A stretch of DNA of 49,211 bases from Lactobacillales bacterium (GTDB lineage: Bacteria > Bacillota > Bacilli > Lactobacillales > Streptococcaceae): positions 1 through 49,211 of the forward strand of contig JAISJW010000004.1 in the NCBI GenBank assembly GCA_031261175.1. Direction: 5' to 3'. How positions within the stretch are numbered: position 1 is the first letter of the stretch; the number at the start of each line of letters is the position of its first letter. Below, piece by piece: positions 17,710-26,270 of the stretch. Under the pieces are notes generated by a model. It ran no database searches and was not told the DNA's origin. It worked only from the letters and a program-made list of their open reading frames with translations. The position numbers were made by a program, and so were the translations under genes.

Positions 17710-19469
17710 AGATGACGAGTTCCGACCTCGAAATCGGAAAAATTATTCAAATCGGTTGCGTCTTTATCGAAGACGGCGAGATCACTCACCGCTATAAAAC
17801 TAACGTCAATCCCGAAATGCCGATTCCGCGCGAAATTACGCGGCTGACGAAAATTAAGGATGCCGATGTTCGCCAAGCTCCAACCTTTGGGCAAATCGGG
17901 CAATTCCTGCGCCAAAAATTAGACGGTTATACCTTTGTTGCGCATAACGTCGATTTTGATTATAATGCGTTAAATAAATCGTTCGAAAAATATCGGATAA
18001 AAAAATTACGGGAAAAAGCGATTGACACGGTAACCTTAGCGCAAATTTTCTTCCCGACAGCGACTAAGTATAAACTTTCGACAATTTCGCGCGAGTTTGG
18101 AATTTCGCTTGAACACGCCCACTCAGCGGATGGAGATGCGGAAGCGACCGCAAAACTGTTCTGGAAAATCTATCAAAAAATGCACGACATTCCAGTTCAA
18201 ACTTTAAATCAAGTATTTGAAGTAGCAGTAAATCTACCAATCGATACTAGAGAATTTATCGGTTCAGTCGTAAAAAAACGCAAGAAAAAAACACAGGTAA
18301 ATAATTTAGTTAAATATCGAAATTTATTCCTAGCGCCACCAGCTCCTCACGATGAGGATTTTGCTTACGAAAAAGATGAGCGGATAATGATTGCCACGAG
18401 CGACGAATTATATGAAGACGAGCTAGAAGTTATCGGGGCTAGTGTATTAAGCAGCGAAATAACGCCGACGATTTTGAAGACCCCAAATCATTATTTAAAC
18501 CTCGCTAAATTTGTCAGAGATGGCGCGTATTTTAATACGAACCGTCATTTCCAAATAATAAAAGCGCGAGTTTTAATTTGGCTTTTAGAAACTCAGGATG
18601 GCGACGTAAGTGAGCTCTCGATGGGGAACGCGAAACAATTAATTCAGCAAGGATTTACCTACGAAAATAACTATAAAAAAATAGATAAAAATCCGCTCGA
18701 CTTTCTGCAACGAGCGATTGTAAAATGTAACGCCGCTAATTTAATTCAAGTAACAACGAGCGAATTAGCCCAACTAGTTTTCGCGCCAAATAATTATCTT
18801 CCCGAAGTCGGCAGCCTAGTTATCGACTCGCAAGAACGCTTTAACCGCGAGGTCGAAGCCTTGTCGGCTGAAGAAACTTCGATTGAAACGACGATTAAAA
18901 AAGTTCATTCCCTAAACGGAACGATCGATTTCTTCCTAAAAAATTACGAACGCGAGGCTAAAAAATTCAAATTAAATAACCTAATTAATACTAGAGAAAA
19001 ATTAGTCGCTTACGCTCGTGAATTAGACTTCCTAATTCCGGAAATCGACGAAATTTATAACGTGAATTATCACAGCGGATTTAATTACGAATTTAATATG
19101 ACCGGCTTCAACCAAAAATACGAAAAAAAATTCGGTAAAATATTAGATGATTTCCTAAATGTCAGCAACGAGGCCCGCGAGGCGGTCAAGAAAAATCTTG
19201 GCGAAGTCGAACTTGCGATGACTAAAATTTACGGGAATCCCGAGCGCGAACTTGCCCGCGTGGTTTCAAGAATGCAGGATGTCTTGTCTGCGACGAAGAT
19301 GCTGAGCCGCTACCTCGTTCAAGAAGGTGACGCGAAAGTGCTCAAAAAAATGTCGGTCGACACGCAAAACAACGTCCACGCGATCAAATTTATCGACGCG
19401 CGAATTGCCAACGTCAATAATTCGCAGTGGTTTAATAGCATCGGGATGGTCAATTATTTCGAGATGTAA
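17682..19469 (+). CDS. dinG: DinG-like DnaQ-type exonuclease with a degenerate, truncated helicase half
   Basis: The first 170 residues are a complete DEDDh 3'-5' exonuclease: VDLEMTS (Exo I D and E), HNVDFDYNAL (Exo II) and HSADGDAEAT (Exo III). The rest resembles Bacilli DinG: KARVLIWLLETQDGDVSEL, then DFLQRAIVKC and LPEVGSLVIDSQERF where DinG has a DEAH box. No Walker A loop is seen, DEAH is replaced by DSQE, and the protein ends at 595 residues instead of about 800-930, so the C-terminal helicase domain is absent. AGAGGA precedes the ATG, which lies inside cca. It is probably a nuclease without helicase activity, next to uvrC. Confidence 0.8.
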   Translation: MDKFAIVDLEMTSSDLEIGKIIQIGCVFIEDGEITHRYKTNVNPEMPIPREITRLTKIKDADVRQAPTFGQIGQFLRQKLDGYTFVAHNVDFDYNALNKSFEKYRIKKLREKAIDTVTLAQIFFPTATKYKLSTISREFGISLEHAHSADGDAEATAKLFWKIYQKMHDIPVQTLNQVFEVAVNLPIDTREFIGSVVKKRKKKTQVNNLVKYRNLFLAPPAPHDEDFAYEKDERIMIATSDELYEDELEVIGASVLSSEITPTILKTPNHYLNLAKFVRDGAYFNTNRHFQIIKARVLIWLLETQDGDVSELSMGNAKQLIQQGFTYENNYKKIDKNPLDFLQRAIVKCNAANLIQVTTSELAQLVFAPNNYLPEVGSLVIDSQERFNREVEALSAEETSIETTIKKVHSLNGTIDFFLKNYEREAKKFKLNNLINTREKLVAYARELDFLIPEIDEIYNVNYHSGFNYEFNMTGFNQKYEKKFGKILDDFLNVSNEAREAVKKNLGEVELAMTKIYGNPERELARVVSRMQDVLSATKMLSRYLVQEGDAKVLKKMSVDTQNNVHAIKFIDARIANVNNSQWFNSIGMVNYFEM

Positions 19470-19480
19470 AGGAGGGGCAG

Positions 19481-21244
19481 ATGAACGATTTAATCAAAAA
19501 TAAACTAGCGATTCTGCCTGATCAGCCGGGCTGTTACCTGATGAAAAACCGATTTGGCGACATCATTTATGTGGGCAAGGCGAAGGTTCTGAAGAACCGG
19601 GTGCGCAGTTATTTTCACGGCACGCACAACACGAAAACACAGCTTCTCGTCAGTGAAATAGCCGATTTCGAGATCATTGTGACTGGCTCGAACGTCGAGG
19701 CGCTCTTGCTCGAAATCAACCTGATTCAAAAAAATATGCCGAAATATAATATTGATTTGAAGGACGACAAGAGCTATCCTTTCATCAAAATTACGGACGA
19801 AAAATTCCCGCGGCTGATGATCACCCGCAAGGTCGTGAAAAATTCGGGCAAGTACTTCGGGCCATACCCCGAAGTTGGGGCGGCGAACGATACCAAGCGG
19901 ATGCTCGACAAATTATTTCCGCTGAGAAAATGTAATAAATTACCAAAAAAAGTTTGTTTATATTATCATATCGGGCAGTGTTTGGCGCCTTGTGTCAATC
20001 CGGTTGACCCGAATACCTATAAAGAAATGTCAGCAGAAATCGAAAAATTCCTGAACGGAAAATACGATTCGATTTTGAAAGAATTAGAAAAACAAATGAA
20101 CGAAGCGGCCGCCGAAATGAAGTTTGAACTTGCTGCTAAATTCCGCGATAATATCCGCTCAATCGAAACGATTGCGACCAAACAACGAATTACCAACTCC
20201 GAAAACATCAACCGTGACGTCTTCGGATACTACGTAGATAAAAGCGTTCTGTGTATTCAGGCGTTCTTCATCAGACAGGGAAAAATCATTGAACGCGACG
20301 TCAACTTCGTTGATATGTATGAGGACGATGCCCAAGATTTATTTCTGACTTATCTAGCCCGTTTCTACGAAAATCACTTTATTCCCAAAGAAATAATCGT
20401 GCCGGAAAAACTAGAAAATATCGAAGAAATTTTCACCGAAAAATTACCGAAGATAATCGTGCCGCAAAGAGGTGAAAAAAAGGCGCTCTTAGATCTCGCC
20501 ACGAACAACGCCAAAAATGCCGTCTCGCAAAAGCACCAACTCGTAACGCGAAAAGAAAATAACACGATAATTGCAGTCCAAAACTTAGGGAAAGCCCTAA
20601 ACATCCCTGACCCAATCCGCATCGAATCGTTCGATAACTCGAACATTCAAGGTTCGGACGCCGTCAGCGCAATGGTCGTTTTCGACTCGGGAATGCCGTT
20701 CAAAAAAGAATATCGCAAATTCAAAATCAAAACAGTCGAAGGGGCGAACGACTACGCGACGATGCAAGAAGTCATCTACCGCCGCTATTCAAGGCTTATT
20801 AAGGAAAACAAAGCCTTGCCCGATTTGATCTTAATCGACGGCGGAATGCCGCAGGTCAATGCCGCTTTGTCGGTCCTCGATGACCAGCTCGGGATCGACA
20901 TCCCAATTGCCGGGATGGTTAAGAACGACAAGCACAAGACGAGCGAATTGTTGTATAATGGAAGTATCGTTGACCTAGGGAAATCGACGCCAGAATTCTT
21001 TCTGCTCAACCGCGTTCAGGATGAGGTCCACCGTTTCGCCATCGAATTTCACCGCCAGACGCGCTCGAAATCAGCGCTCCAAAGTGAGCTCGACGAGATC
21101 GAAGGTGTCGGCCCGAAACGACGAAAACAGTTGATGAAACATTTCAAGAGTTTGAAAAAGATAAAAGAGGCAAGTGTCGAAGAACTCGCAGCGAGCGGGA
21201 TTCCGGAGCGACTTGCCCAAGAAATTTATAGACATTGGAGATAG
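19481..21244 (+). CDS. uvrC: Excinuclease ABC subunit C
   Basis: Makes the two incisions of nucleotide excision repair with UvrB. The 587 residues have an N-terminal GIY-YIG domain (PGCYLMKNRFGDIIYVGKAK), a cysteine cluster region (RKCNKLPKKVCLYYHIGQC), a UVR helix pair near 200-235, the RNase H-like endonuclease (DGGMPQVNAAL), and a C-terminal helix-hairpin-helix (IEGVGPKRRKQLMKHF). AAGGAGG before the ATG is strong. Placed 11 bases after the DinG-like exonuclease, suggesting a DNA repair unit. Confidence 0.97.
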   Translation: MNDLIKNKLAILPDQPGCYLMKNRFGDIIYVGKAKVLKNRVRSYFHGTHNTKTQLLVSEIADFEIIVTGSNVEALLLEINLIQKNMPKYNIDLKDDKSYPFIKITDEKFPRLMITRKVVKNSGKYFGPYPEVGAANDTKRMLDKLFPLRKCNKLPKKVCLYYHIGQCLAPCVNPVDPNTYKEMSAEIEKFLNGKYDSILKELEKQMNEAAAEMKFELAAKFRDNIRSIETIATKQRITNSENINRDVFGYYVDKSVLCIQAFFIRQGKIIERDVNFVDMYEDDAQDLFLTYLARFYENHFIPKEIIVPEKLENIEEIFTEKLPKIIVPQRGEKKALLDLATNNAKNAVSQKHQLVTRKENNTIIAVQNLGKALNIPDPIRIESFDNSNIQGSDAVSAMVVFDSGMPFKKEYRKFKIKTVEGANDYATMQEVIYRRYSRLIKENKALPDLILIDGGMPQVNAALSVLDDQLGIDIPIAGMVKNDKHKTSELLYNGSIVDLGKSTPEFFLLNRVQDEVHRFAIEFHRQTRSKSALQSELDEIEGVGPKRRKQLMKHFKSLKKIKEASVEELAASGIPERLAQEIYRHWR

Positions 21245-21246
21245 AT

Positions 21247-23151
21247 ATGCCAGAAAAATTTGATCCAGCGAAGAAGTTTAACACCGGCGAGAATTTTTAT
21301 TCGCACCATTATTTGGGGTGTCACAAAGAGAAAAAAGGTTTTGTGTTCCGCGTTTGGGCGCCGAATGCGCGCAATGTGTGGTTGGCGGGGGATTTCACCG
21401 ATTGGGATGAGAACGAAATCCTGATGGAAAAAGACCACGAAAACGGCATCTGGGAACTGTGGACCGATAAAGCGAAACCCGGCGACCTTTACAAGTTCGA
21501 CGTGGAGCGGGCAAGTGGGCACAAGCTGATGAAGATGGATCCGTTTGCGATTCGAATGGAAAAACGTCCGGGAGTTGCCGGTGTTGTGACGGATGTTGCG
21601 GCGAAGAAATGGAAAGATGGACGTTATATCGGGAAACGCAAGAAAACCGATTACTTCCATACGCCGATGAATATTTACGAAATGCACGCGAGCTCGTGGA
21701 AACATCACGAGGACGGGACGGCTTATACGATTAAGGAGTTGACAAAAGAGTTGATTCCGTATTTGCTGAAAATGAATTATACGCACGTTGAGTTTATGCC
21801 GCTGACGGAACACCCGCTTGGAATGAGCTGGGGTTATCAGGCGACAGGTTACTTCTCGTTGTGCTCTTTATATGGCGAAATCGAGGACTTGCAAGAGTTC
21901 GTCGAAGAATGTCACTTGAACAACATTGGAGTGTTTATGGACTGGGTTCCAGGGCACTTCTGTGTCAATGACGACGCGCTTCGTTACTATGACGGAACTC
22001 CGACTTTCGAATATCACGACCACGACCGCGCGCACATGCACCGTTGGGGAGCGTTGAATTTCGACCTAGGTAAACCGCAAGTTCAATCGTTCTTGATTTC
22101 GAGTGCGATGTTCTGGTTAGACTTCTTCCACATCGACGGAATCAGGGTTGATGCGGTATCGAATATGCTTTACCTCGACTATGATGACGGTGCTTGGACA
22201 CCGAATCAGTTCGGCGACAACCGCAATCTTGAAGGAATGGAATTCCTGAAAAAATTCAATGCGGTGGTTAAACTTGCCTTCCCGCACGCTATTACGATGG
22301 CGGAGGAATCTTCAAGCGGCACGAAGATTACTGGGATGATCGAGATGGGCGGCCTTGGGTTCGACTTTAAGTGGAATATGGGGTGGATGAACGACATTCT
22401 GCGTTTCTTCGAGATGGATCCGTTCTTCCGCAAGTATCACATGGACCTTTTGACGTTCTCGATGTGCTACATGTTCGACGAGAATTTTATCCTGCCGATC
22501 AGCCACGACGAAGTGGTTCACGGCAAGATGAGCATGCTGCAAAAAGCTTGGCACGGCGACAAAAACAACTGGTTCGACGAATCGTGGGATCAATACCGGC
22601 AATTCGCCGAGCTGCGCCTGATGTATGCATATATGATTATGCACCCCGGGAAAAAATTGAATTTCATGGGGAACGATATCGCGCAATATATTGAGTGGCG
22701 TTACGATGAAGGGTTGGAATGGTTCGCTTTGGATCAACCGTTCAATGCGAAATTCAACAACTTCGTTTCGAAAATTAACGAATTCTATAAGAGTGAGAAA
22801 GCGTTGTCGGCAGGTGATACGAGCTATGACGGCTTCGAATTCATCAACGCGGATGATTCTAAGGCGATCTACGCGTTTATCCGCAAGGGTAAAACGGCTA
22901 AAGATAATCTGATTGTTGTCTGCAACTTCGACGGCGAAGAACAGCAGAACTACCCTGTCGGCGTACCGTTCGACGGCGTTTACGAAGAGGTTCTGAACAC
23001 GGAATCAGAAGACTTCGGCGGAACTTGGGTTCATGCTCAACCTGATGCTAAGTCGGAAGCGAATCCTTACAAACAATTCGCGCAACGCATCAACGTTACG
23101 GTGCCAGCCTACGGCGCAACAATCTTCAAACCTAAAAAAATTAAGCTATAA
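21247..23151 (+). CDS. glgB: 1,4-alpha-glucan branching enzyme
   Basis: GH13 enzyme that adds alpha-1,6 branches to glycogen-like glucans. About 634 residues: N-terminal CBM48 (FRVWAPNARNVWLAGDFTDW), then catalytic motifs DWVPGHF, GIRVDAVSNML (nucleophile Asp), MAEESS (acid Glu) and ISHDEVVHGK. The frame extends to a TTG at 21235 inside uvrC, but the ATG at 21247 has GGAG six bases before it. No glgC, glgD, glgA or glgP is adjacent, so this is an isolated glg gene, or it acts on an imported or exported glucan. It ends before two strong hairpins. Confidence 0.95.
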   Translation: MPEKFDPAKKFNTGENFYSHHYLGCHKEKKGFVFRVWAPNARNVWLAGDFTDWDENEILMEKDHENGIWELWTDKAKPGDLYKFDVERASGHKLMKMDPFAIRMEKRPGVAGVVTDVAAKKWKDGRYIGKRKKTDYFHTPMNIYEMHASSWKHHEDGTAYTIKELTKELIPYLLKMNYTHVEFMPLTEHPLGMSWGYQATGYFSLCSLYGEIEDLQEFVEECHLNNIGVFMDWVPGHFCVNDDALRYYDGTPTFEYHDHDRAHMHRWGALNFDLGKPQVQSFLISSAMFWLDFFHIDGIRVDAVSNMLYLDYDDGAWTPNQFGDNRNLEGMEFLKKFNAVVKLAFPHAITMAEESSSGTKITGMIEMGGLGFDFKWNMGWMNDILRFFEMDPFFRKYHMDLLTFSMCYMFDENFILPISHDEVVHGKMSMLQKAWHGDKNNWFDESWDQYRQFAELRLMYAYMIMHPGKKLNFMGNDIAQYIEWRYDEGLEWFALDQPFNAKFNNFVSKINEFYKSEKALSAGDTSYDGFEFINADDSKAIYAFIRKGKTAKDNLIVVCNFDGEEQQNYPVGVPFDGVYEEVLNTESEDFGGTWVHAQPDAKSEANPYKQFAQRINVTVPAYGATIFKPKKIKL

Positions 23152-23156
23152 AATAA

Positions 23157-23221
23157 AAATGTAGCCCTAGTGACGAAAAAACGTAATTTTTTCACGGTTT
23201 TTCGTCACTAGGGCTACATTT
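23157..23221. repeat. Long hairpin element, family 1 copy B
   Basis: Perfect 24-bp arms at 23157-23180 and 23198-23221, beginning AAATGTAGCCCTAG and ending in GACGAAAAA. It differs from copy A at 16481 only in the mismatched block and loop. It follows glgB directly. Confidence 0.88.
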
Positions 23222-23223
23222 CA

Positions 23224-23272
23224 AAAACAGGCTGGTTCTTCACCTACACAGTGAAGAACCAGCTTGTTTTTA
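23224..23272 (+). terminator. Second strong hairpin after glgB
   Basis: CAGGCTGGTTCTTCAC and GTGAAGAACCAGCTTG form a long stem around CTACACA, followed by TTTTTA. Two consecutive terminators seal the end of the core block before the accessory insert. Confidence 0.88.
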
Positions 23273-23321
23273 GGTTTAAGGGAGGCACGCGGCTTGAGGT
23301 TTGATTAGGTGTTTTCAATAA

Positions 23322-23338
23322 TTCAGACAGCGTCTGAA
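23322..23338. other. Isolated perfect palindrome
   Basis: TTCAGAC and GTCTGAA around AGC, in the stretch 23273-23411 that has no gene. It could be a regulator site; nothing else was seen there. Confidence 0.4.
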
Positions 23339-23401
23339 CAATTGAGTGAGCTTCATATAATCGCATTCGTCATTCTAAATATTAATTTTCGTGCAATAAC
23401 A

Positions 23402-23440
23402 TTACAATGAATTGACAATGTAAAACTAAAATGATATTAT
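23402..23440 (+). promoter_or_regulatory. Promoter and likely autoregulatory operator of dinJ
   Basis: TTGACA (23412-23417), 17 bases, TATTAT (23435-23440). An inverted repeat TTACAATG/CAATGTAA (23402-23409 and 23416-23423, one mismatch) covers the -35, the expected place for RelB/DinJ-type autorepression. Confidence 0.65.
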
Positions 23441-23466
23441 ATAATTATCGAAAAGGAGGTATCATT

Positions 23467-23739
23467 ATGACTACTACAAATTTAAACATTAGGACAGACC
23501 AAGAAGTGAAGAAATCAGCTGAACGAATCTTTAGTGAATTAGGCCTTAATATGACAACGGCGATTAACATGTTCTTAAAGCAAACGATAAGAACCAATGG
23601 AATTCCGTTTGAATTAAAGTTGAACACACCTAATGCCGCTACCATAAAAGCCATTGAGGAAGGGAGAAGGCTAGCAAACGATCCCGATGCAACGCGATAT
23701 TCAAATATGGAAGATTTGAGAGCTGCGTTAGAAGTATGA
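23467..23739 (+). CDS. dinJ: RelB/DinJ family antitoxin
   Basis: Antitoxin of a type II toxin-antitoxin pair; it binds its toxin and represses the operon. 90 residues with the ribbon-helix-helix start TTTNLNIRTDQEVKKSAERIF and the family signature GLNMTTAINMFLKQ. The frame is open from 23431, but AAAGGAGGT lies before the ATG at 23467. Its stop overlaps the toxin start as ATGA. Because the toxin frame is broken, this may now be a solitary antitoxin that could still neutralise related toxins. Confidence 0.9.
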   Translation: MTTTNLNIRTDQEVKKSAERIFSELGLNMTTAINMFLKQTIRTNGIPFELKLNTPNAATIKAIEEGRRLANDPDATRYSNMEDLRAALEV

Positions 23740-24011
23740 AATATGATGTAACATTCACCAGCAAATTCAAGAAAGATTTGAAAAAAGCTAAAAAGCAAGG
23801 CGAGTCAATTGATAAATTATTCGAAGTTATCGACAAACTTGCTAATGGCGAAAAATTAGACGAGCGCTTGCGTGATCATGAACTAACTGGCAATTATCGC
23901 GGCACAAGATAATGCCATATCGAACCAGATTGGTTGCTGGTCTATGAAGTGATTGGCGACGTATTAGTTTTAATGCTCCATCGAGTGGGTAGCCACTCTG
24001 ATTTGTTTTAA
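23736..24011 (+). pseudogene. yafQ: YafQ-family toxin gene interrupted by a stop codon
   Basis: Starts with ATG overlapping the antitoxin stop and would encode 91 residues ending at TAA 24009-24011. Codon 59 is TAA (23910-23912), in GNYRGTR-stop-CHIEPDWLLVY, where the family has RECHIEPDW; a single GAA to TAA change explains it. The catalytic residues after the stop (CHIEPDW histidine and aspartate, and the final SHSDLF) are in frame and intact but not translated. The truncated 58-residue product should be inactive. Recent inactivation is likely; a sequencing error or readthrough is possible. Confidence 0.88.
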
Positions 24012-24023
24012 TAAAAAATAACG

Positions 24024-24068
24024 GCAAAAGAGCCATCAAACCATTCCCGGATTTGATGGCTCTTTTGC
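24024..24068 (+). terminator. Terminator after the dinJ-yafQ locus
   Basis: GCAAAAGAGCCATCAAA and TTTGATGGCTCTTTTGC are perfect 17-bp arms around an 11-base loop; A and T runs on both sides allow bidirectional action. Confidence 0.9.
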
Positions 24069-24104
24069 TGTCAAAAATACAATGAAGCACGGGCTGTTTT
24101 TGTC

Positions 24105-24156
24105 TTGACAAAGCAGCGCACCTATCGTATAATTGAATAAAATAATGTAATTATTC
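24105..24156 (+). promoter_or_regulatory. Consensus promoter and candidate operator of the tetR-hydrolase operon
   Basis: TTGACA (24105-24110), exactly 17 bases, TATAAT (24128-24133). Dyad GAATAA/TTATTC (24135-24140, 24151-24156) lies just downstream, where a TetR repressor could bind. Confidence 0.75.
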
Positions 24157-24177
24157 ATTTATGCTGAGGTGAGACCT

Positions 24178-24753
24178 ATGCGAAAGCCATTATCCGAGCG
24201 CGAGCAATCCGCTATCAAAGAAAAACTGCTTGAAAACTGCCGTATCTGCTGGGAACGGTATGGATACAAGAAAACCGGCGTAGCGGAGGTTGCGGCGATG
24301 GCCGGAATTTCCACAGGGGCTTTTTATGCGTTCTTTCCGTCAAAGGAGATGTTGTTTGCCGAGACAGCTAATGCCTTTTCAAGAAGGTTGTTCAATATCC
24401 TAACCGAAGGTAAACCGGATAACCCGTCAAGAGAAGATTTCGCAGCCGCCGTCAAGCTATGCGCCGATGAATTGTTTGATAATAAATGGGTTTTCTCTCT
24501 TAGGGACGATGCCGAGAAAATACTGCGTAAACTTCCTGCTGACTACATGGATGGTGACTTTAAGAGCGACCTGCTCGATGTTACCATAGTGGTAAAGGCA
24601 TATGGGCTCGTACCAAAAGTCCCAATGGAAGAAATAGTGGCGGTATTACATACGTTGTTGATGTCCATCTACTTAACGGATATCATCGGCACGGCGCACA
24701 AACAGGCGCTTTTCTTGTTGACTGATTCTGCCATCGGCAATTTGTTCGAATAA
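24178..24753 (+). CDS. TetR/AcrR family regulator
   Basis: 191 residues. The N-terminal HTH is clear: GVAEVAAMAGISTGAFYAFF with PSKEMLFAE following, as in the family. The C-terminal ligand domain has no assignable specificity. The frame is open from GTG 24169, but GAGGTGAG precedes the ATG at 24178. A perfect SigA promoter with a nearby dyad lies upstream, and an alpha/beta hydrolase follows after 13 bases, so it probably represses its own operon and responds to a substrate of the hydrolase. It contains no GGCAAGT words and has a codon style unlike the core genes, suggesting acquisition. Confidence 0.9.
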   Translation: MRKPLSEREQSAIKEKLLENCRICWERYGYKKTGVAEVAAMAGISTGAFYAFFPSKEMLFAETANAFSRRLFNILTEGKPDNPSREDFAAAVKLCADELFDNKWVFSLRDDAEKILRKLPADYMDGDFKSDLLDVTIVVKAYGLVPKVPMEEIVAVLHTLLMSIYLTDIIGTAHKQALFLLTDSAIGNLFE

Positions 24754-24766
24754 GGAGGATATCCAA

Positions 24767-25939
24767 ATGACAAATACAAGACGCTTCGCAGACCTTTTTC
24801 CCGTGGCATTCTATACCGACTTACACCCTGATTTCGGAATAAATTTTCAAATGAATCGCTGCTACAACTTCTCAAATGATGAGGGAATGCTCGCTGAAAT
24901 GCGAGAGGTCAGTACGCGAATACACGATTACGGCGAGTTTATCACGGAGTTTTACAAGCTCTACGAGAAGTCGCTGGCGGGTGGTCACAAATTACGAGCG
25001 GCGCATTACCTACGGACAGCTGAGTTCTATATGACGCTCCATGACCCAAGAAAAGACGAATGCCGCAAGCAGTTTATAACACTAATGAGGGAGCAATTCG
25101 GGATTGGCGACGATTTGCATTTCCTTGTGCCATATGAGGGCGGATTCATGTCCGCATACCGTTTCACACCCGAAAACCCCAAAGGCACATTAGTTGTGTT
25201 TGGAGGATTTGACAGTTACGTCGAGGAAATGTTCAAGACGATTCTGGCGATGAAAAGCGCGGGATTTGACGTGGTCTTCTTTGATGGACCTGGACAAGGG
25301 GCTACGCTTGAGGATTATCATATCCCGATGACCCACGAATGGGAGAAGCCTACCAAGGCTGTTCTAGATTACTTCAAACTTGACGAGGTAACGCTTGTCG
25401 GAGTGTCGCTCGGCGGGTGTCTCGCATTACGAGCCGCCGCATATGATCAGCGCGTGAAACGGGTTGTGACAGATGACGTTTGCCCGGACTTCCTTGAAAC
25501 AGTGCTTGGAAAATTCCCCGAAAAAAGTCGATGGCTTGTGTCGTATTTGGTTACGCACGATAATGCGTTCCACGCAAAAATCGTAAATACGGCTGTTGCG
25601 AAATTGTGCAATAAAAGCCTTATGCTCGAATGGGGTGTGGCACAGGGTATGCACGTCATGGGCGCGAAATCGCCGTATGATTTTCTTCGGAAGTGTATGC
25701 TGTTTCACACCCGCGACGTTTCGCCACTCGTTACGCAAGACGTACTTTTAATGGCTGGACAGGAAGACCACTATATCCCGCTCCACCAGTTCTACGACCA
25801 ACAAAAGACGCTGACAAATATCCGTTCGCTGACTGCTCGTCTGTTTACGCGGCACGAGACAGCACAAAATCATTGCCAACTTGGGAATGTTGGTCTTTCA
25901 GTGGAAGTTATCGTTGACTGGGTCGAACAAGTGATGTAG
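24767..25939 (+). CDS. Alpha/beta hydrolase (FrsA/DUF1100-like esterase)
   Basis: 390 residues, no signal peptide. The hydrolase fold shows VVFGGFDSYVEE and FFDGPGQG (oxyanion region), the nucleophile elbow VGVSLGG, a probable acid in AGQEDHYIP and the histidine in ETAQNHCQLGN, so a Ser-Asp-His triad can be proposed. The extended N-terminal helical part fits FrsA/DUF1100-type enzymes. Substrate unknown. AAGGAGGATATCC precedes the ATG. In operon with the TetR regulator, probably a detoxifying or ester-cleaving module gained by transfer. Confidence 0.85.
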   Translation: MTNTRRFADLFPVAFYTDLHPDFGINFQMNRCYNFSNDEGMLAEMREVSTRIHDYGEFITEFYKLYEKSLAGGHKLRAAHYLRTAEFYMTLHDPRKDECRKQFITLMREQFGIGDDLHFLVPYEGGFMSAYRFTPENPKGTLVVFGGFDSYVEEMFKTILAMKSAGFDVVFFDGPGQGATLEDYHIPMTHEWEKPTKAVLDYFKLDEVTLVGVSLGGCLALRAAAYDQRVKRVVTDDVCPDFLETVLGKFPEKSRWLVSYLVTHDNAFHAKIVNTAVAKLCNKSLMLEWGVAQGMHVMGAKSPYDFLRKCMLFHTRDVSPLVTQDVLLMAGQEDHYIPLHQFYDQQKTLTNIRSLTARLFTRHETAQNHCQLGNVGLSVEVIVDWVEQVM

Positions 25940-25959
25940 GTAGCTTACGCAAAAAAAAC

Positions 25960-25994
25960 GGCTCGTGTCAAAGTGGCACGGGCTGCTTTTTGAT
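25960..25994 (+). terminator. Terminator after the hydrolase gene
   Basis: GGCTCGTGTC and GGCACGGGCTG form a stem around AAAGT, followed by TTTTT. Confidence 0.7.
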
Positions 25995-26270
25995 CCAAAC
26001 GGTAATCGTTAAATTTCAGGCGGTTTCGGTGCATTTGTGTTCCGAGCGGTGTATTTTTTCAACATCAAGCATTGTTTACAAAAAACCTTCACCACTGGCT
26101 TCTTGAAGAACAAGATGAAAGTCAACGAATGACCTCACGCAACTCAAAAGCTAAAATCTCAGGGTTTACCCAACTTCCTATGGTATCGCCCCAACCGTTC
26201 CGAGGGAGGAGCGTACCCGTTCCCGCACAAAGCATAAAAAGTTAAAACTTCCTGAGCAACATAGTCTAAA
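25995..26270. other. Gene-free stretch, probably decayed DNA
   Basis: No supported gene. On the minus strand a frame of about 37 codons (MLCAGTGTLL... to ELREVIR) and on the plus strand a frame ending FLKNKMKVNE are open, but neither has a ribosome site or a family I know. Composition is mixed. It may be the remnant of a gene or element at the right edge of the accessory insert. Confidence 0.35.

Noticed and set aside
21226-21813. Minus-strand ORF of 195 codons opposite glgB
   Set aside because: Shadow of glgB; composition and lack of start signals argue against it.
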